Source: Mariannaea sp. PMI_226 (Eukaryota > Ascomycota > Sordariomycetes > Hypocreales > Nectriaceae). From it: a stretch of 64,000 bases of DNA. Below are positions 10,286-21,609 of the stretch, piece after piece (the stretch's first letter is position 1; every line of letters begins with the position of its first letter). The notes beneath the pieces were generated by a model. That model was not told where the DNA came from and searched no databases. It worked only from the letters and a program-made list of their open reading frames with translations. The position numbers and the translations under genes are program-made. The DNA lies in NCBI GenBank assembly GCA_024336345.1, contig JANFOG010000004.1:124001-188000 (forward strand). Direction: 5' to 3'.

Positions 10286-12049
10286 TTATAGGAGTGACCG
10301 CACCGGTGAAACGATATCTGCTGCCTTGCCCGGTGTTTCGAGAACCTCTTCCGCAATAGCACGCCCAGCAGCTCTCCCCGAAAAAATGCAGCCTCCAAGG
10401 AATGTTCCTTCAAGGGCGTTGTATCCATGGACCCCTCCTCCACCGAAACCCGCAACCTCTCCGGCAGCAAACAAGCCCGGCAACGTTTCTCCATTCGGCA
10501 TCATGACGTTGCTCTTCAAGTTTGTCTCGATTCCACCAAGCGTCTTCCGTGTCACCAGGTTTAGCCTCACGGCAATCAGCGGGCCATGTGTAGTATCTAG
10601 GAGCTTATGGGGCGGCGCGACGCGGCTCCTGCGATCTGGCCAGTAGTTCCTAGAGTTATTGATGAGCATGGCTTGCGCATCCTTAGAGTACGAGTTGTCC
10701 ATCTGGCCATCGCGCAATTCGACAATTTCCTTGATTTTGTCAAAGTCTAGGTCGGGGCCTCCCCGTTCTCTGGCTAGTTCATTCATTCCCTTGACCAGCT
10801 CTTCCAGTGTGTCACGAACGACGAAATCCTTGCCGTGCTTTTGGAAATTTTGCACATGAATTGTCCCTTTCTTTCCAAAAACGCGTTGCATTAGGACCTG
10901 AATGATGCTCTTGTTGCAGAGGTCCGAGTTTTGCTCCGAACCAGAGAGAGCAAATTCACGGGCAATAATGGTTTGGTCAAGAATGAACCACGAGTAGTCA
11001 AAGCCAGTACTGCAAATATGCTTCAACGTTCCCAGAGTATCTGTTCCGGGATATAAGTGAGGTGGCAGTCGCTTTCCCGTAGCATCAAGCCATAGCGACG
11101 AGGGCGCAGGTAGAATTCGAATGCCGTGATCTGGCCAAATTGGATCCCAGTTTTGGAGACCCTCCGTGTAGTGCCACATTCTATCGCGATTGACAATATT
11201 TGCCCCTGCACTCTCCGAGATTCCAATCATTCTTCCGTCCACATGGGCTGGCACGCCCACAACAAAGGTCTCGGGGACTTTTGGGCCGAGTCGATCCACG
11301 GGCCACGCGGCTTTGACGGCTTCGACGTTGCCTCCAATTCCTCCAGAGGATACTAAAACGGAAGATCCATACAGCTCAAACTTGTCCACATCCACTCGAG
11401 ATGTCTTGACGCCTCTGGCCTGGTTGTCCTCTTCCAATATTCTCCCCTTTACTCCAACAGCTCGGCCAGACTCGACGATGATTTCATCGACGACGTGACG
11501 AAATTTGAACTGAACAGTGCCCTTCTTGGCTGCATTCTGTACAGGATCCCGAAATATCTTCACAACCTCCGGACCAGCGCCCCAGGGGATGTGAAACCTA
11601 GGGACGGAATTGCCGTGGCCCTCAGCTCTCCCGTCTCCTCTCTCAGCCCAGCCCACGTTGAACAGGAAGCCAGCTCCCCTAGCTTTTACGTAGCCTTCCA
11701 TACCGTTTTCTCCATCTTTTGAAGCAGCAAATTTGACAAACGCCTCAGCCCACTTCATTGGCCACCGGTCATCTCCGTCAGGTCTGTCGAACTGCGCGCT
11801 GCCGAGCCAATCTCGCATTGCCAGCTCCAGCGAGTCTTTGATGCCCATTCGACGTTGCTCGCTGCTGTTCACAATAAAAAGACCACCCAATGACCAGAAA
11901 GCCTGGCCACCTAGGTTTGCTTCATTTTCTTGATCGACAATGATGGTTGGGATGTTGCGTTGAACAGAAAGCTCGAACGCGGCCACCAACCCTGCCAAAC
12001 CACCACCGATGATTATGACTGGTTTCTGGGCATCCGCTTCTGATGACAT
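10286..12049 (-). CDS. FAD-dependent dehydrogenase, fumarate reductase / 3-ketosteroid delta-1-dehydrogenase class
   Basis: An uninterrupted 587-aa frame starting at the ATG at 12049. Residues 10-30 form the Rossmann dinucleotide fold (VIIIGGGLAGLVAAFEL; GxGxxG type) followed by the acidic residue that binds the adenosine ribose (IIVDQE). NLGGQAFWSLGGLF is the second FAD contact typical of flavocytochrome c-like flavoproteins. SSGGIGG lies mid-protein. The C-terminus has GLFAAGEVAGFGGGGVHGYNALEGTFLGGCIFSG, where the isoalloxazine-facing loop sits in KstD and fumarate reductase relatives. The class oxidises or reduces CH-CH bonds next to a carbonyl or carboxylate. There is no signal peptide, and the end (SPVRSLL) is not a clear targeting signal. 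The true substrate is not deducible. Intronless, unlike most neighbours. Confidence 0.88.
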   Translation of the reverse strand: MSSEADAQKPVIIIGGGLAGLVAAFELSVQRNIPTIIVDQENEANLGGQAFWSLGGLFIVNSSEQRRMGIKDSLELAMRDWLGSAQFDRPDGDDRWPMKWAEAFVKFAASKDGENGMEGYVKARGAGFLFNVGWAERGDGRAEGHGNSVPRFHIPWGAGPEVVKIFRDPVQNAAKKGTVQFKFRHVVDEIIVESGRAVGVKGRILEEDNQARGVKTSRVDVDKFELYGSSVLVSSGGIGGNVEAVKAAWPVDRLGPKVPETFVVGVPAHVDGRMIGISESAGANIVNRDRMWHYTEGLQNWDPIWPDHGIRILPAPSSLWLDATGKRLPPHLYPGTDTLGTLKHICSTGFDYSWFILDQTIIAREFALSGSEQNSDLCNKSIIQVLMQRVFGKKGTIHVQNFQKHGKDFVVRDTLEELVKGMNELARERGGPDLDFDKIKEIVELRDGQMDNSYSKDAQAMLINNSRNYWPDRRSRVAPPHKLLDTTHGPLIAVRLNLVTRKTLGGIETNLKSNVMMPNGETLPGLFAAGEVAGFGGGGVHGYNALEGTFLGGCIFSGRAAGRAIAEEVLETPGKAADIVSPVRSLL

Positions 12050-13235
12050 GTTTGTGCTGTATATTCACAATGGTATTTGATCATGCGGCTGGATATGAAA
12101 GATGTCGTCTTATATCAATTGGTGGAGAATGCTGTCAGGTTATAGAGTACAGAGTAACGGATGCGCCGCCAGGAAACGAATGCATGTGCTCACTTTTCCC
12201 CGCAAACTCCAAGCCCGCAAGCCTCGGCTGCGGCCCTTCTCCAGGGCCAAGCGCTACGGCGACTCCTTGCTGCAACAAGGGTTTTGCGCGATTCTGTCCA
12301 GCATTTATTCCCGTACTTTGCCGTGACGCCGTACTTGTCGTATGATATTGACCTAGTACAGCTCTCGATCTCATTCGCACCAACCAGAAAATCATCCGTT
12401 TCCCCAGATAATGCCGACAGATCTCAGTGCTTGTTCACCTCCTACATTACCCCGCACCAACAACCCCTTAAGCACTGAGCCGATGATCCCGGAATCTCTT
12501 TTTATCCACTTTGTAATAGTTTTGGGATCTGACTTGATCAATTATTAGTCTTGCAAGGGTCGATTGTTGAACTTGGCTTCCCTACTCTGCAGGTGGCCAA
12601 TGCACAAATGGGGAGTTGCCAGTGTGTTGACTTGAACAAATTTGGCCTGACTATTATGTATCCATCGTACCTATTGCTGCAGCACACCAAGTACTTCAAT
12701 CAATCGTCGTCGACTCATAATGTACCTTGACTTTGACATCAGAATTTCTTCCTGTAGAATTCTGGTGGAGGCATTTTGAAAAGAAATAAATTGCACCCTT
12801 GTGTTGCCACAATTGTCGCCGCAAAAGGCAAATCTGTCTTGAGAATACATCATCGACCAGATGTGAGATGCTTCACTGCATTCACTACCTCATCTCTAAC
12901 TTACAGCTCATACCTTGCCATTCATCCAAATCATGAAAGAAATTTTTCACTGCAAGTCTACGAGACTCTTCATAGAAATATTGGAGATGTTTTTGTCAAA
13001 TGATTCAGCTGAAATTGTATTTCAAGACTTTGCAAGGCTATGAAGCTGAGTGATGTCAAGCAGAGGTCGTCAATTCCCCCTTGAAGGATCGTAATAAATA
13101 AAAAAAGCAAAGTGTACCAGGCCAAGATAGGTCCAACAAACCCCTCTATAAAAAAATTGTAAAAAAAATAATAGGCTATGAATGAAAGACAAGAATCATA
13201 ATGTACTACCAGGGTCATTCCACTCCTTCATACTC
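12050..13235. other. intergenic region, no gene recognised
   Basis: About 1.2 kb between two minus-strand genes. The left end should be the promoter of the FAD dehydrogenase. The right end (13140-13235) is A-rich and likely the 3' UTR of the secreted But2-like gene. Frames present are short and unrecognised. Confidence 0.55.
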
Positions 13236-13799
13236 TCATGCAGTGACAATGATGCGAGGTCCCGAAACATTTGGGTTCCAAGAAATAAAGTCATTGTCGT
13301 ATACACCAACAAGCTCGAAGCCCTCAACAGTTCCGGGAGCCTTGCAAGGAGTCTTCTTCGTCAGGTACGAGCTATAAGTAGCATCCCACGTCGCGGTTGC
13401 ACCCAGGGATGCTGACAGACGACCGAGGTGGTTGTTTCTCTGATTTCCAGGACCCCAGCCGGTGGTCGGGCCTGGAGCAGGGCTGTTGCTTGAAAAGAAA
13501 TCAAGCTTTCCACTTCCTCGAAGTTTGTCCGAAGGAGACAAGGTGAAAGCGAATTGGCATTTCTTTCCCTGTGAGAAACTGGGGTATGTGAAAGTCAACA
13601 GGGCAGTCGTGTCTTGACCGCCGTTGCTGGTGGACTTGGAGACCACGCCGGTGTTGGTGGAGGAGATAGCCCCAGTGCCGACGTTGTATCTCCAGATCTT
13701 GGATGGGGTGAAGTGGGATGGACCCCTCTCTTCCAGAGGAGCGGCGATGACAGAGGCAGCCGCAGTAATGACTGTGAGGATAGTCTTGCAAAACAACAT
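13236..13799 (-). CDS. secreted But2 C-terminal-like domain protein
   Basis: A single exon of 187 aa. The ATG at 13799 was chosen because the two codons upstream in frame are not ATG. Residues 1-20 form a signal peptide (MLFCKTILTVITAAASVIAA), followed by a dibasic-type stretch (PLEERG). The body carries the pattern of fungal Ubiquitin 3-binding But2 C-terminal proteins: WRYNVGTGAISSTNTG, LLTFTYPSFSQGKKCQFAFTL, GSGKLDFFSSNSPAP and TGWGPGNQRNNHLGRL. Two cysteines (GKKCQF and KTPCKAP) could pair. Despite the domain name these proteins are extracellular or cell-wall associated in filamentous fungi, and their role is not known. A TATAAAT element lies about 145 bp upstream (13944-13950, minus strand). 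Confidence 0.85.
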   Translation of the reverse strand: MLFCKTILTVITAAASVIAAPLEERGPSHFTPSKIWRYNVGTGAISSTNTGVVSKSTSNGGQDTTALLTFTYPSFSQGKKCQFAFTLSPSDKLRGSGKLDFFSSNSPAPGPTTGWGPGNQRNNHLGRLSASLGATATWDATYSSYLTKKTPCKAPGTVEGFELVGVYDNDFISWNPNVSGPRIIVTA

Positions 13800-13943
13800 T
13801 TTCAAGTTGATGGTTGGTAAGAAATATGAGAAGGTGAAAGATATCAGCTGAAGAAATAAGATGTTCGGCTAATCAAGTCAAGAGATGTGATTGTGATGAG
13901 TGAGTGATTGATGTGGAATTCCATTGTGTTGGAATCGAGGGTG

Positions 13944-13950
13944 ATTTATA
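13944..13950 (-). promoter_or_regulatory. TATA-box-like element of the But2-like gene
   Basis: TATAAAT read on the minus strand, about 145 bp upstream of the ATG at 13799. The position suits a fungal core promoter with a roughly 100-nt 5' UTR. Assigned from sequence match only. Confidence 0.4.
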
Positions 13951-16800
13951 CTCAACGTGTGAAGCTGGATTGCGTGATCTAAACAATGTGCAACCTCTCG
14001 AGAGGCTCAGCCTACAGCCCAGAATCATAAACCTAACAACCAAGGCGTAGCAAGTTGTCAGATCCAAGAAGTTAAGGTTAACAAAAATAGAACGCTCGGT
14101 AGTATAGTGTCCCCAAACCAAGCAGCACAGCCCCCAAGGCAACTTTACTGCACAGTACCATCAATCTACGCCGCCAGCGGCGCCGGCACTGGCAAGCCTT
14201 TCAAGGCGCGGGGGAGCTGTTAGTTTACAGTCCACCACCATGGAGCAGCCACGAGGTCTGAGGCTTTAGTCCCCGAGGCCACGATTTGGGGAAAGCGGAG
14301 ACTTGGCGGAATCTGGATGGCTCTAGCTGGAAGCTTGGGTGGAACATGACCAATGATCGTAAAGGTGGTATGAAGATTAAGTCAAAGCATCAGTCACAAG
14401 TTTTGATGCTAAGCAACAATTTTCGTTCAGCTGATGAAGGCTTGTCCCATTTTGGATACCTGCCTCAGCCCTGCCTGCCTATGCTGGCCCTATGCCGAGA
14501 CTGCAGAATAGGGTGGCAGTGCCATATTCACTCTAGGACTTGGAAGCCGCTATTTCTAGCCAAAAGTGCGAAAAGAAGTGTGAGCCGACATTAATATCGT
14601 CAGTCACAAGATGGCTCAGCCTGCATTGTGTAACAGAAACAAATACGTGGGACATTCATTTGATAATTGTATGCAAGGACAGCACATTTTGCTTCTTCAA
14701 GTTTCTTGCTGACCACGCATGATATAGCATCACCGCGACCAAGGAAAATCCGCTGCCTGACGCGTTGTATTCTTCGCGACTGGTAAAGGCGTAGGGTGGG
14801 TGGGAATTAAAAAAAAAGATTTAGTCAGTAAGAGGCTATATACACCACACTAGTCCAAGCCTCTGTGTGAAAATAGCCCGGGGAACGGCGGAGCCTGCAA
14901 AGGCAGGATTCGTGATATGAAGAGCTGGAAGTTGCACATTCGGAAACAAATAGCTCATTTGCAAATGTGCAAAAACCACAATGCAACTTCGAGTCTTTAC
15001 GACTTTCTGCTTTTCAGCTTGTCAAGCCACATTGCGTCAGAGGATCAGGCATACAGCAGTCCGCTTTGACTCGGAGGGTTACCAGGCCGAAGCCAATCAC
15101 AGCGTCGTGGCTTACAGGTGTCGACAGAATGTGTTTGTGGACACTGGCATGCCCTTTTAGCTAAGAAAAGCCAAGAATGAGGAGGAGGAAAAATCCATTG
15201 CAGTATGCTAGCTGGCCATAAGATCGCTCATACATGAGAAGTTGATACGGGTGGATCATTCTGCAAATGGGAGTCACTGCCGGGATCACCGACTTTCTCG
15301 TCATCAAAGCTGCTTCGTGTGTGACATTCATGATACGTTCGATATTCTTGGCCAACATGAGGATTTTAAATGGGCACAGGATTGTCGGAGCATACCCATT
15401 GTATCGCTGTGCGGCGACAATAGTAAACAAAAAAGAGTTATGTCAAGAAATATGGAGAAGACTTATTTGCAAGCAGTGGACTCACACTTCGTTCTCTTTG
15501 TACTCAAAACTACAAACCATCTATGAGACGGAGATCAACTAGAAGGTTAGTGGTGTGCAGTCTGGTGATGGACAGTCGAGACCATGGCTCAGAGTTCGCC
15601 AGCGCTGTTGGTCGCATTGTGCCCCCAGCCCCATGTAGCTTGGGATTTCTGGCCATGCAAGAGTATGAGAGTGCGGGGACTACCAATCTTGGAAACTGAG
15701 CGCCATAGCGTAATCATCTATCGACCTGTAAGAACTGGGAGAATAGAGGAGAGAAGAGGATACAGTGCTCTGGTCAGGAATAATAACGTAATCAGCCATA
15801 TCAACAAGAATATCATCTTGTGGACAGTCACAGGCTGAAAACTCTTATTCACGAGACAGCCGTTGAAAGTGTTGTTGGCAATGATTTAGCATGCAAGTAA
15901 AGCTATCCCGTGGTGTACACCATATTGGGACCCTATGAAGTGACGCAAGGAAGAGCAATAAGCGTATTCTCAATGTCTTCGTACCCCGGGTGACGGCATT
16001 GGATAATTTGGCGAGATGCGAAAGCGTCGGCAGGTTTGGGTAGAGCAGTGCGCCGGGCGCCGGGTCGCCGCGGTTGTAATCTCGTAGATAGAAAGGAAGA
16101 GAAAGAACGAGAGAGCACAGGCAAGGACTGATGTGATAGAGGTGAGTCTGTGATAAATAGAGGAAATGGCTTCAAGTAATTAATAGAATTAGTTCATGAC
16201 GAATAAAGAGAGTCGGTGCGTAGGGAGATGTAATGAGGACTTTAAGCGGGCAGTGCCATGACAATAAACAATTAGTATTAATATCGTAATAAATATTGAG
16301 AGCAGAAGCATCTCTGTCCGCCAGCACCGGGAACTGTGTCCTCTTTTGTAAACATAACCACGTCTAACATAGCAGGACCCAATGGCGAGCTGTCCTGCAC
16401 ACGTCAGTAACCCCCAATGTGCAACCACTCATGGCGACGGGCATGAATCTGTCAGCTGCAGCTAAATGTTGCATTCATACAGCACTGTCTTTAGGATGGA
16501 GAATCTGATTTCAAGGTGTTGATCAGTTTGATTTCTCAATGCACGATGACCTCAAATAAAGGTTCACATTTCCCGCAAATTTGAAGCCAGAGCTCAAGCA
16601 GACTCTACCTTAGTACTCCAGCTTCTGAACCTCTGTTCTTGACTTCTTATTATCGCAATTGACGCACAGTCCAGTATCTTATTTCCAAGCCCAAAGAGGA
16701 AAACTTGTTCTTGATTGCGTGTAGGATGTCCCATGAGATATTTAAATGCAATCCATTGTTTCCTCTTTTGGACACCCAGTCCTGAATAACTACGAGTATC
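13951..16800. other. gene-poor intergenic region
   Basis: Nearly 3 kb with no frame that could be tied to a family on either strand. The minus-strand frame at 15161-15430 and plus frames at 15242-15542 overlap and look random. The stretch separates the secreted-protein gene from the 3' end of the Zn2Cys6 regulator. Confidence 0.55.
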
Positions 16801-16826
16801 ATATATATATATATATATATATATAT
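16801..16826. repeat. (AT)13 microsatellite
   Basis: Thirteen uninterrupted AT units, only 14 bp beyond the stop codon of the Zn2Cys6 regulator, so it would lie in that gene's 3' UTR. Slippage-prone. Confidence 0.95.
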
Positions 16827-16839
16827 CCAACTAAAATTG

Positions 16840-18994
16840 TCAAGCCAATGAGATAAAACTATGGGATATGTCCTCATCATAAAAAAACATATTCCAGTCC
16901 ATATCTGTCAACTGATTGTCAGGCAATCCAAATAGGCTGTCAGTTACTGACGGCGTGCGTATTGTCTCCTCGGCCCCTTGGGATACAGCTTGAAATAGAA
17001 CAGCAACAATGTCTGGGGCACGATCAGAACGTCGCATCCATAATTTCATCTCAGCAAAGATTTCAAGAGCTTTGTTTAAGCTTGCATACCAAGATACCAC
17101 ACTGTCAGACCCGAGTTCACCGGTCCCTAACGAGTTCTGCATAGCGATGGAGAGCAGTGGCACCATACAAGCTTGGAATAAGTACCATGCGGAATTCCAC
17201 ACTTGAATTCGATTAGGAACCCAGTGGAGGGCGATAACATCGATGGCTTCAGCGGCAATGGTACGGCACAAGTTCATCATCCGTTCCTCCAACTGGCTCG
17301 GAACATGTCTTTTGGGATCCTCACATGCAATGTATATAAGAAAGCACCGGGATAGCATGAGGCGTACGTTGTAATATCTGTTGCGCAGGAACTCAATTGC
17401 GACGGTGATACGAGGCGGTGGGTTGATAGTGTCTTTCAGGATTGGAGACAATGAGTTGTGCCATTCCTGGAGTTCACGATCAAGAGCTTCCGCTTCAGGT
17501 ATGCTGATACGGGTGCATTGGGCAAAACGATGCTGAATTCGATTGCAGATGTGGCAGAACTGAGAGCTCGCCCTGAGGGAGGTTGCAAAGTGATCTTCGG
17601 GACTAAGAGCAGTCGGAAACAGGGTATTCATAGTGCTATTATCCCATCGCCCACAGGTTGGGCGACCCAATGTCATGCTGGCCCAAGTATCGAGGCAGTA
17701 GAGACTCCACCACGTTCGTCTTCGAGTCTCAATTCGAATCGCGTGACGCTGGCTTATTTCGGGATCTTGGTGATCGTTTCGAACGGGGGACTCTCGGTGT
17801 AAGCCTAAAGCTATGGCTAAGCGCTGTGCGGCGCCGAGTATAGCATAAGCCATGTTGGGAGAGTTTCTGTAATGGAGATAGTACCCACCCAGCAGACAAA
17901 GGGCCTGCAAGGTCTCCAAGTTTCCAGACCCCAGGGAGTCCAGGTCAAGGAACGAACGGGCTTCATTGTAGTACCGGATGTGGGCGATGTCACTTCCTGA
18001 GGCGATGGAGCCGAGCGTGAGAACCATGTTATACAGGCCCAGCCATGCTGGAGTCTGATTATCCCCAGAAGCCAAGGTTGCTCTGAAAGACTCCTCGTGT
18101 AGCAAAGGCGTTATCGCGTGAATGTGCTCAAAGTAGAAACTGACATAGCGCTGCTCTCGCAAAGAGTCTGAAGCTGTACGGGCTTCGAAGGTGGAATTTG
18201 ATAAGGTAGCAGAACTGGATCCTTCTTGTTGGACCTCGGGCCACGTCCTGGATTGTTCGACTGTGCGGTGCTTGGCAGCAGGACAAAGCCGGAACAGGAC
18301 TCTCAGAACAGCGCTCACAGAGGTGATGCCTAGGTAGGAGCGGCGGTGGCGGTCGCCCGCAAGACTGATGGCGTTTATGTCGTCGCTGGCAGCTATTGTG
18401 GCGGGGTTTTGCGCCGATTCTTCCCAGTGCCTCTCTTCCCCAGATTCGCCATCGTCGGACTCAGGCGAGTCGTGAGCATCTTGAAGGTCTCCAGAAAAAG
18501 CAGGGGAAATAGCATGATTGTCAAGAGGAGGCCCCATTTGGTGCTCCTGCGGTTCAGCTTCTGATGCACCAAGCGAGATTAGCCTGACGAGCTCACTTCG
18601 GTCCTTCTCAACCAAGTCATCGAGTGAGTAGCCAGGGAAGAGTAGTTGGAGAACTCCAGCTTGGCGGTGTATAGTGTGAGTAGCCTTTTCCAGTGCACTT
18701 CATAGTTTTTCAGGACCAAAAGTCAGTAATTTGGCAATGCGTGCGACTGAGGCCGTGTGAGTGAGTTTCTTACCTCCTACTCGTAGCCTGACGTTTGCTT
18801 CGTTGTCTGTAGACGCACGCTTCAGAAATTTGATAATACTGACAACTCGCACAAGGATGGCCCCCATCACATTTCACCTTTCGACGCGTGCATTCCGAAC
18901 ATGACTTGTTCACTTTACGTGAGGGTAGTTTAAAACTCGCAGAGGTTGCTGTCGCGGATTCATCCGCATTGTGAGCGACGAATGAATGGAACAT
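16840..18994 (-). CDS. Zn2Cys6 (GAL4-type) transcription factor with fungal_trans domain
   Basis: Two exons on the minus strand, 18994-18774 and 18697-16840, with a 76-nt GTAAGA..AAG intron; the phases close to 692 aa. The zinc cluster is CSECTRRKVKCDGGHPCASC plus a sixth Cys eight residues on, giving C-x2-C-x6-C-x5-C-x2-C-x8-C at about residues 32-60. A basic linker follows (RQRSKRQATSRR). An acidic region (EEDGESGEERHWEE-like) precedes the middle homology domain, which begins around YFEHIHAITPLLHEE (about residue 260) and includes RRRTWWSLYCLDTWASMTLGRP, a hallmark of fungal_trans. Expected to be a nuclear regulator. Its neighbours are a sugar transporter, an FMN dehydrogenase and a beta-mannosidase, so it is the obvious candidate pathway regulator; this is inferred from position. 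A GTG-started extension to 19012 was rejected in favour of the ATG at 18994. Confidence 0.9.
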
Positions 18995-19012
18995 GATAAA
19001 AATGCAAATCAC

Positions 19013-19673
19013 ACCCTCATCAGACTTGCGCAGCCATCTATGTCATGGAAATATATGAGAAATATCAGCAGTTCTCCCGGGGACGTTTCTTCTTGTATCG
19101 ACCCTTTGTGTCAACGGCTGGAGTCGCTGTGTGATGGAAGAGGAGAAGGGGAAATGGTCATCATTGACAAGACGAGGTGTATACAATAAGCCGCGATTTT
19201 TCCGAAAGCGCGCGTCGAGATCATTGAATAAAAACCCTCTAATTTAAATAACTATAATCTCAATAGCAGCAATAAGGCCTTATTTGTCACTTGAAATAGA
19301 GAGCGTGTGAGCGTTGCTTCAGAGGGAGAAAATATGCACGAGAAAGTCACGCTGGAAGTGGCAGATCGACATGGAGCACACCAGACTGCACACTAATTGT
19401 CGGCAACATAATCCCCCTGTGAGGAATTGATCAAGTCGCTGGCGTTAATTGAGGGGAACTCTCATGTCAGTGACCCCTGGGCCCTTCTTTTGAGTGCTGA
19501 CCCTTTCACTCTGCGGCAATATCATATCAAGCTCCATTCAATTTGGATACTGTATTGAAAGGCATTGGTTGAATTGTTCTGGCCCTCGCTATGAAAAAAT
19601 CCCTGCTCGAAAGCCACCACGATCATCATGGGATCCACACTGTCCCTCTAGAGCGGCGTCTAGCTGCACATAC
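19013..19673. other. promoter of the Zn2Cys6 gene and 3' flank of the sugar transporter
   Basis: A 661-bp spacer between two minus-strand genes. It must hold the regulator's promoter and the transporter's 3' UTR. No conserved element was identified beyond AT-rich stretches near 19240. Confidence 0.5.
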
Positions 19674-21609
19674 TTAGACCGTTCCTCCTCCCTCCCTGAT
19701 GATCCTCTTGCGGGCCTTTGCTGCTGCGACACTGGCCTTTCTCGGATTCTTCGCTTCAAATATAACATCAAGCTCCTCCAACGTAGATCCCTTCGTCTCA
19801 ACGAACAAGAAGTACATGAATGCCATCTCGAAAGTGTCCCAGAATACGAAAAATACATAAAACCAGTAGCCAATCTTGTCCAAAGATTAGCTGTGAGCCA
19901 TGCAGGCAGGAAAATATTCTGAATGAATATACGACTTACATTGGAGAGAGCGATGGGGCCCACAAAGGTGTTGAGAAATCCTGCGGCTCCAGCCGTAAGC
20001 TTGAAAGTGCCCATGGCTTTGGCTCGCATCTTGTTGCTCACTACTTCTGCAGGATAGATAGGCTGCATAGGAGTGAAGCCACAGGCAAAGATTGCGCCAA
20101 ACATGAAGATGAAGACGATACTAACGGTTGACGCGGTTTTGTTGCCGTATTTTGTGTACCCCGCTGCACAGGCCGCAACAATTGCCAAACAAACCGTCAT
20201 ACCAGCCGTGGTAGTAATGAGCATCTTCCGGCGCCCGACAACGTCATGTAGACGAGAGCCAAAGATTGAAGATACCCACCCGACAACCGCGTACACGATG
20301 TTGAGTATCAGCTTCGTATTGGTGTCTGTGATACCAATGCCATTGAGCATGATAGGGAGGTAGTAGGAGACGATGCTGAGAAAATCAATGAGCCTTCTTG
20401 TTCATCATTTCCACAGCGAGAACTTTCCACGACTTACTTATTTCCGCTGAATTGGCCAAACCAAGAGAAAGCGACGTTGAGCATCAATCTATAGCGGCTA
20501 GAACGAGATTCAACGAGGACCCGGATATCGAAAAGATCCTTCCAAGATGAACCATCCTTAACTTCTAGAGTTGAAACCATCTCTCTCATTTGGAGGTCAA
20601 CCAGAGGGTGTTCAAGATCACCGTTAGCATGGTAGGTAGCGATGATGGCTCTGGCTTCTTCATGTCGATCCTGGGCAACGAGCCTACATTGAACCATCGG
20701 TCAGTAATTGGTTGACATCGTTCGACAAATGGATTGGCTTACCATCTAGGAGACTCAGGGTAGAACTTGATAAGTACACAAACCAATCCTGGACACACCA
20801 TCTGAAGCCAAAGAGGGAGTCTCCAATCCAGGTTGTCACCCTGGTCCAGGTATTTGTGGCTGGCGTATACTGCAGAGGTAGCAAAGACGGAACCCTGTGA
20901 AAGCTAAGGTTAGTAAAAGCACAGATATCCTAAACTTGAAGCCAATACGTACGACATTGTAGAAGGTGTTATACATTCCTGCGATAGTCCCTCGATAGGC
21001 CGCTGGTACGAGCTCAACCAAATATAGCGGAGCAGCTGTATGCGCGCATGTGGCGAAGAAAGACAAAAGAAACCTCCCAGCAATGAACATGGGCAGAGAG
21101 GTCGACAGGGCTGTCACAATGGTACCGATGCACACACCTAAGCAACCAAAGAAGATGTGCCATGTTCGTCCATACCAGTCCGTCATCCAGATGAAGAGGG
21201 CACCACACATCTGACCAACCTATTAAAGTCTTAGTATTATAAGTTCACTCTTCGAGACTGGTTGTAGTACCTGGAAAATAGCAAACACAATGCCAGTACT
21301 AGCGTTGCCATTTTCTGGCAAGCCAAAGTAGGCAGTGTAGTTTGGAAGCGTATTAATGGATCCCATCAAGCTACTGTCAAATCCTAGCGAGATGTTAGCG
21401 TATCTAAGAGGTTGTACTCATTGATTATGCCATTGCTTGCCGTTCATAGTTGAGCAAAGAAATACCAGCGAGGAAACGAGGTACATCTTGATGCAGCCTG
21501 GCCCGAGCGGGTTAGGTTTGTGCTTGGCCATAATATTGGCATAAGTCTCCATGGATATCTCCATATTTTCGACTTCCCTCAGCATTGTGTCATCCTTTGC
21601 CTTGTCCAT
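19674..21609 (-). CDS. MFS sugar transporter (lactose/hexose permease type)
   Basis: Seven exons (21609-21441, 21383-21271, 21219-20953, 20894-20743, 20683-20438, 20375-19940, 19874-19674) close to 527 aa. The fold is sugar-porter MFS with 12 expected membrane spans. Signatures include [16 protein letters not shown] in TM1, DWYGRTWH in the first cytoplasmic loop, [31 protein letters not shown] (the PxYxxExxP-type region), PESPRW at the central loop (formed across the fourth intron), HDVVGRRKM in the second half and [12 protein letters not shown] at the C-terminus (PETKG-like). The first intron has a GC donor (see findings). It is transcribed toward the Zn2Cys6 gene and sits two genes from a beta-mannosidase, so the cargo may be a mannoside or oligosaccharide. 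Plasma-membrane location is expected. Confidence 0.92.

Noticed and set aside
10326..11933. Several plus-strand frames over the FAD dehydrogenase
   Set aside because: All are opposite the dehydrogenase coding region and share no family signature.
15161..15542. Overlapping frames of about 90 aa on both strands at 15.2-15.5 kb
   Set aside because: Neither strand gives a recognisable protein or a credible multi-exon extension.
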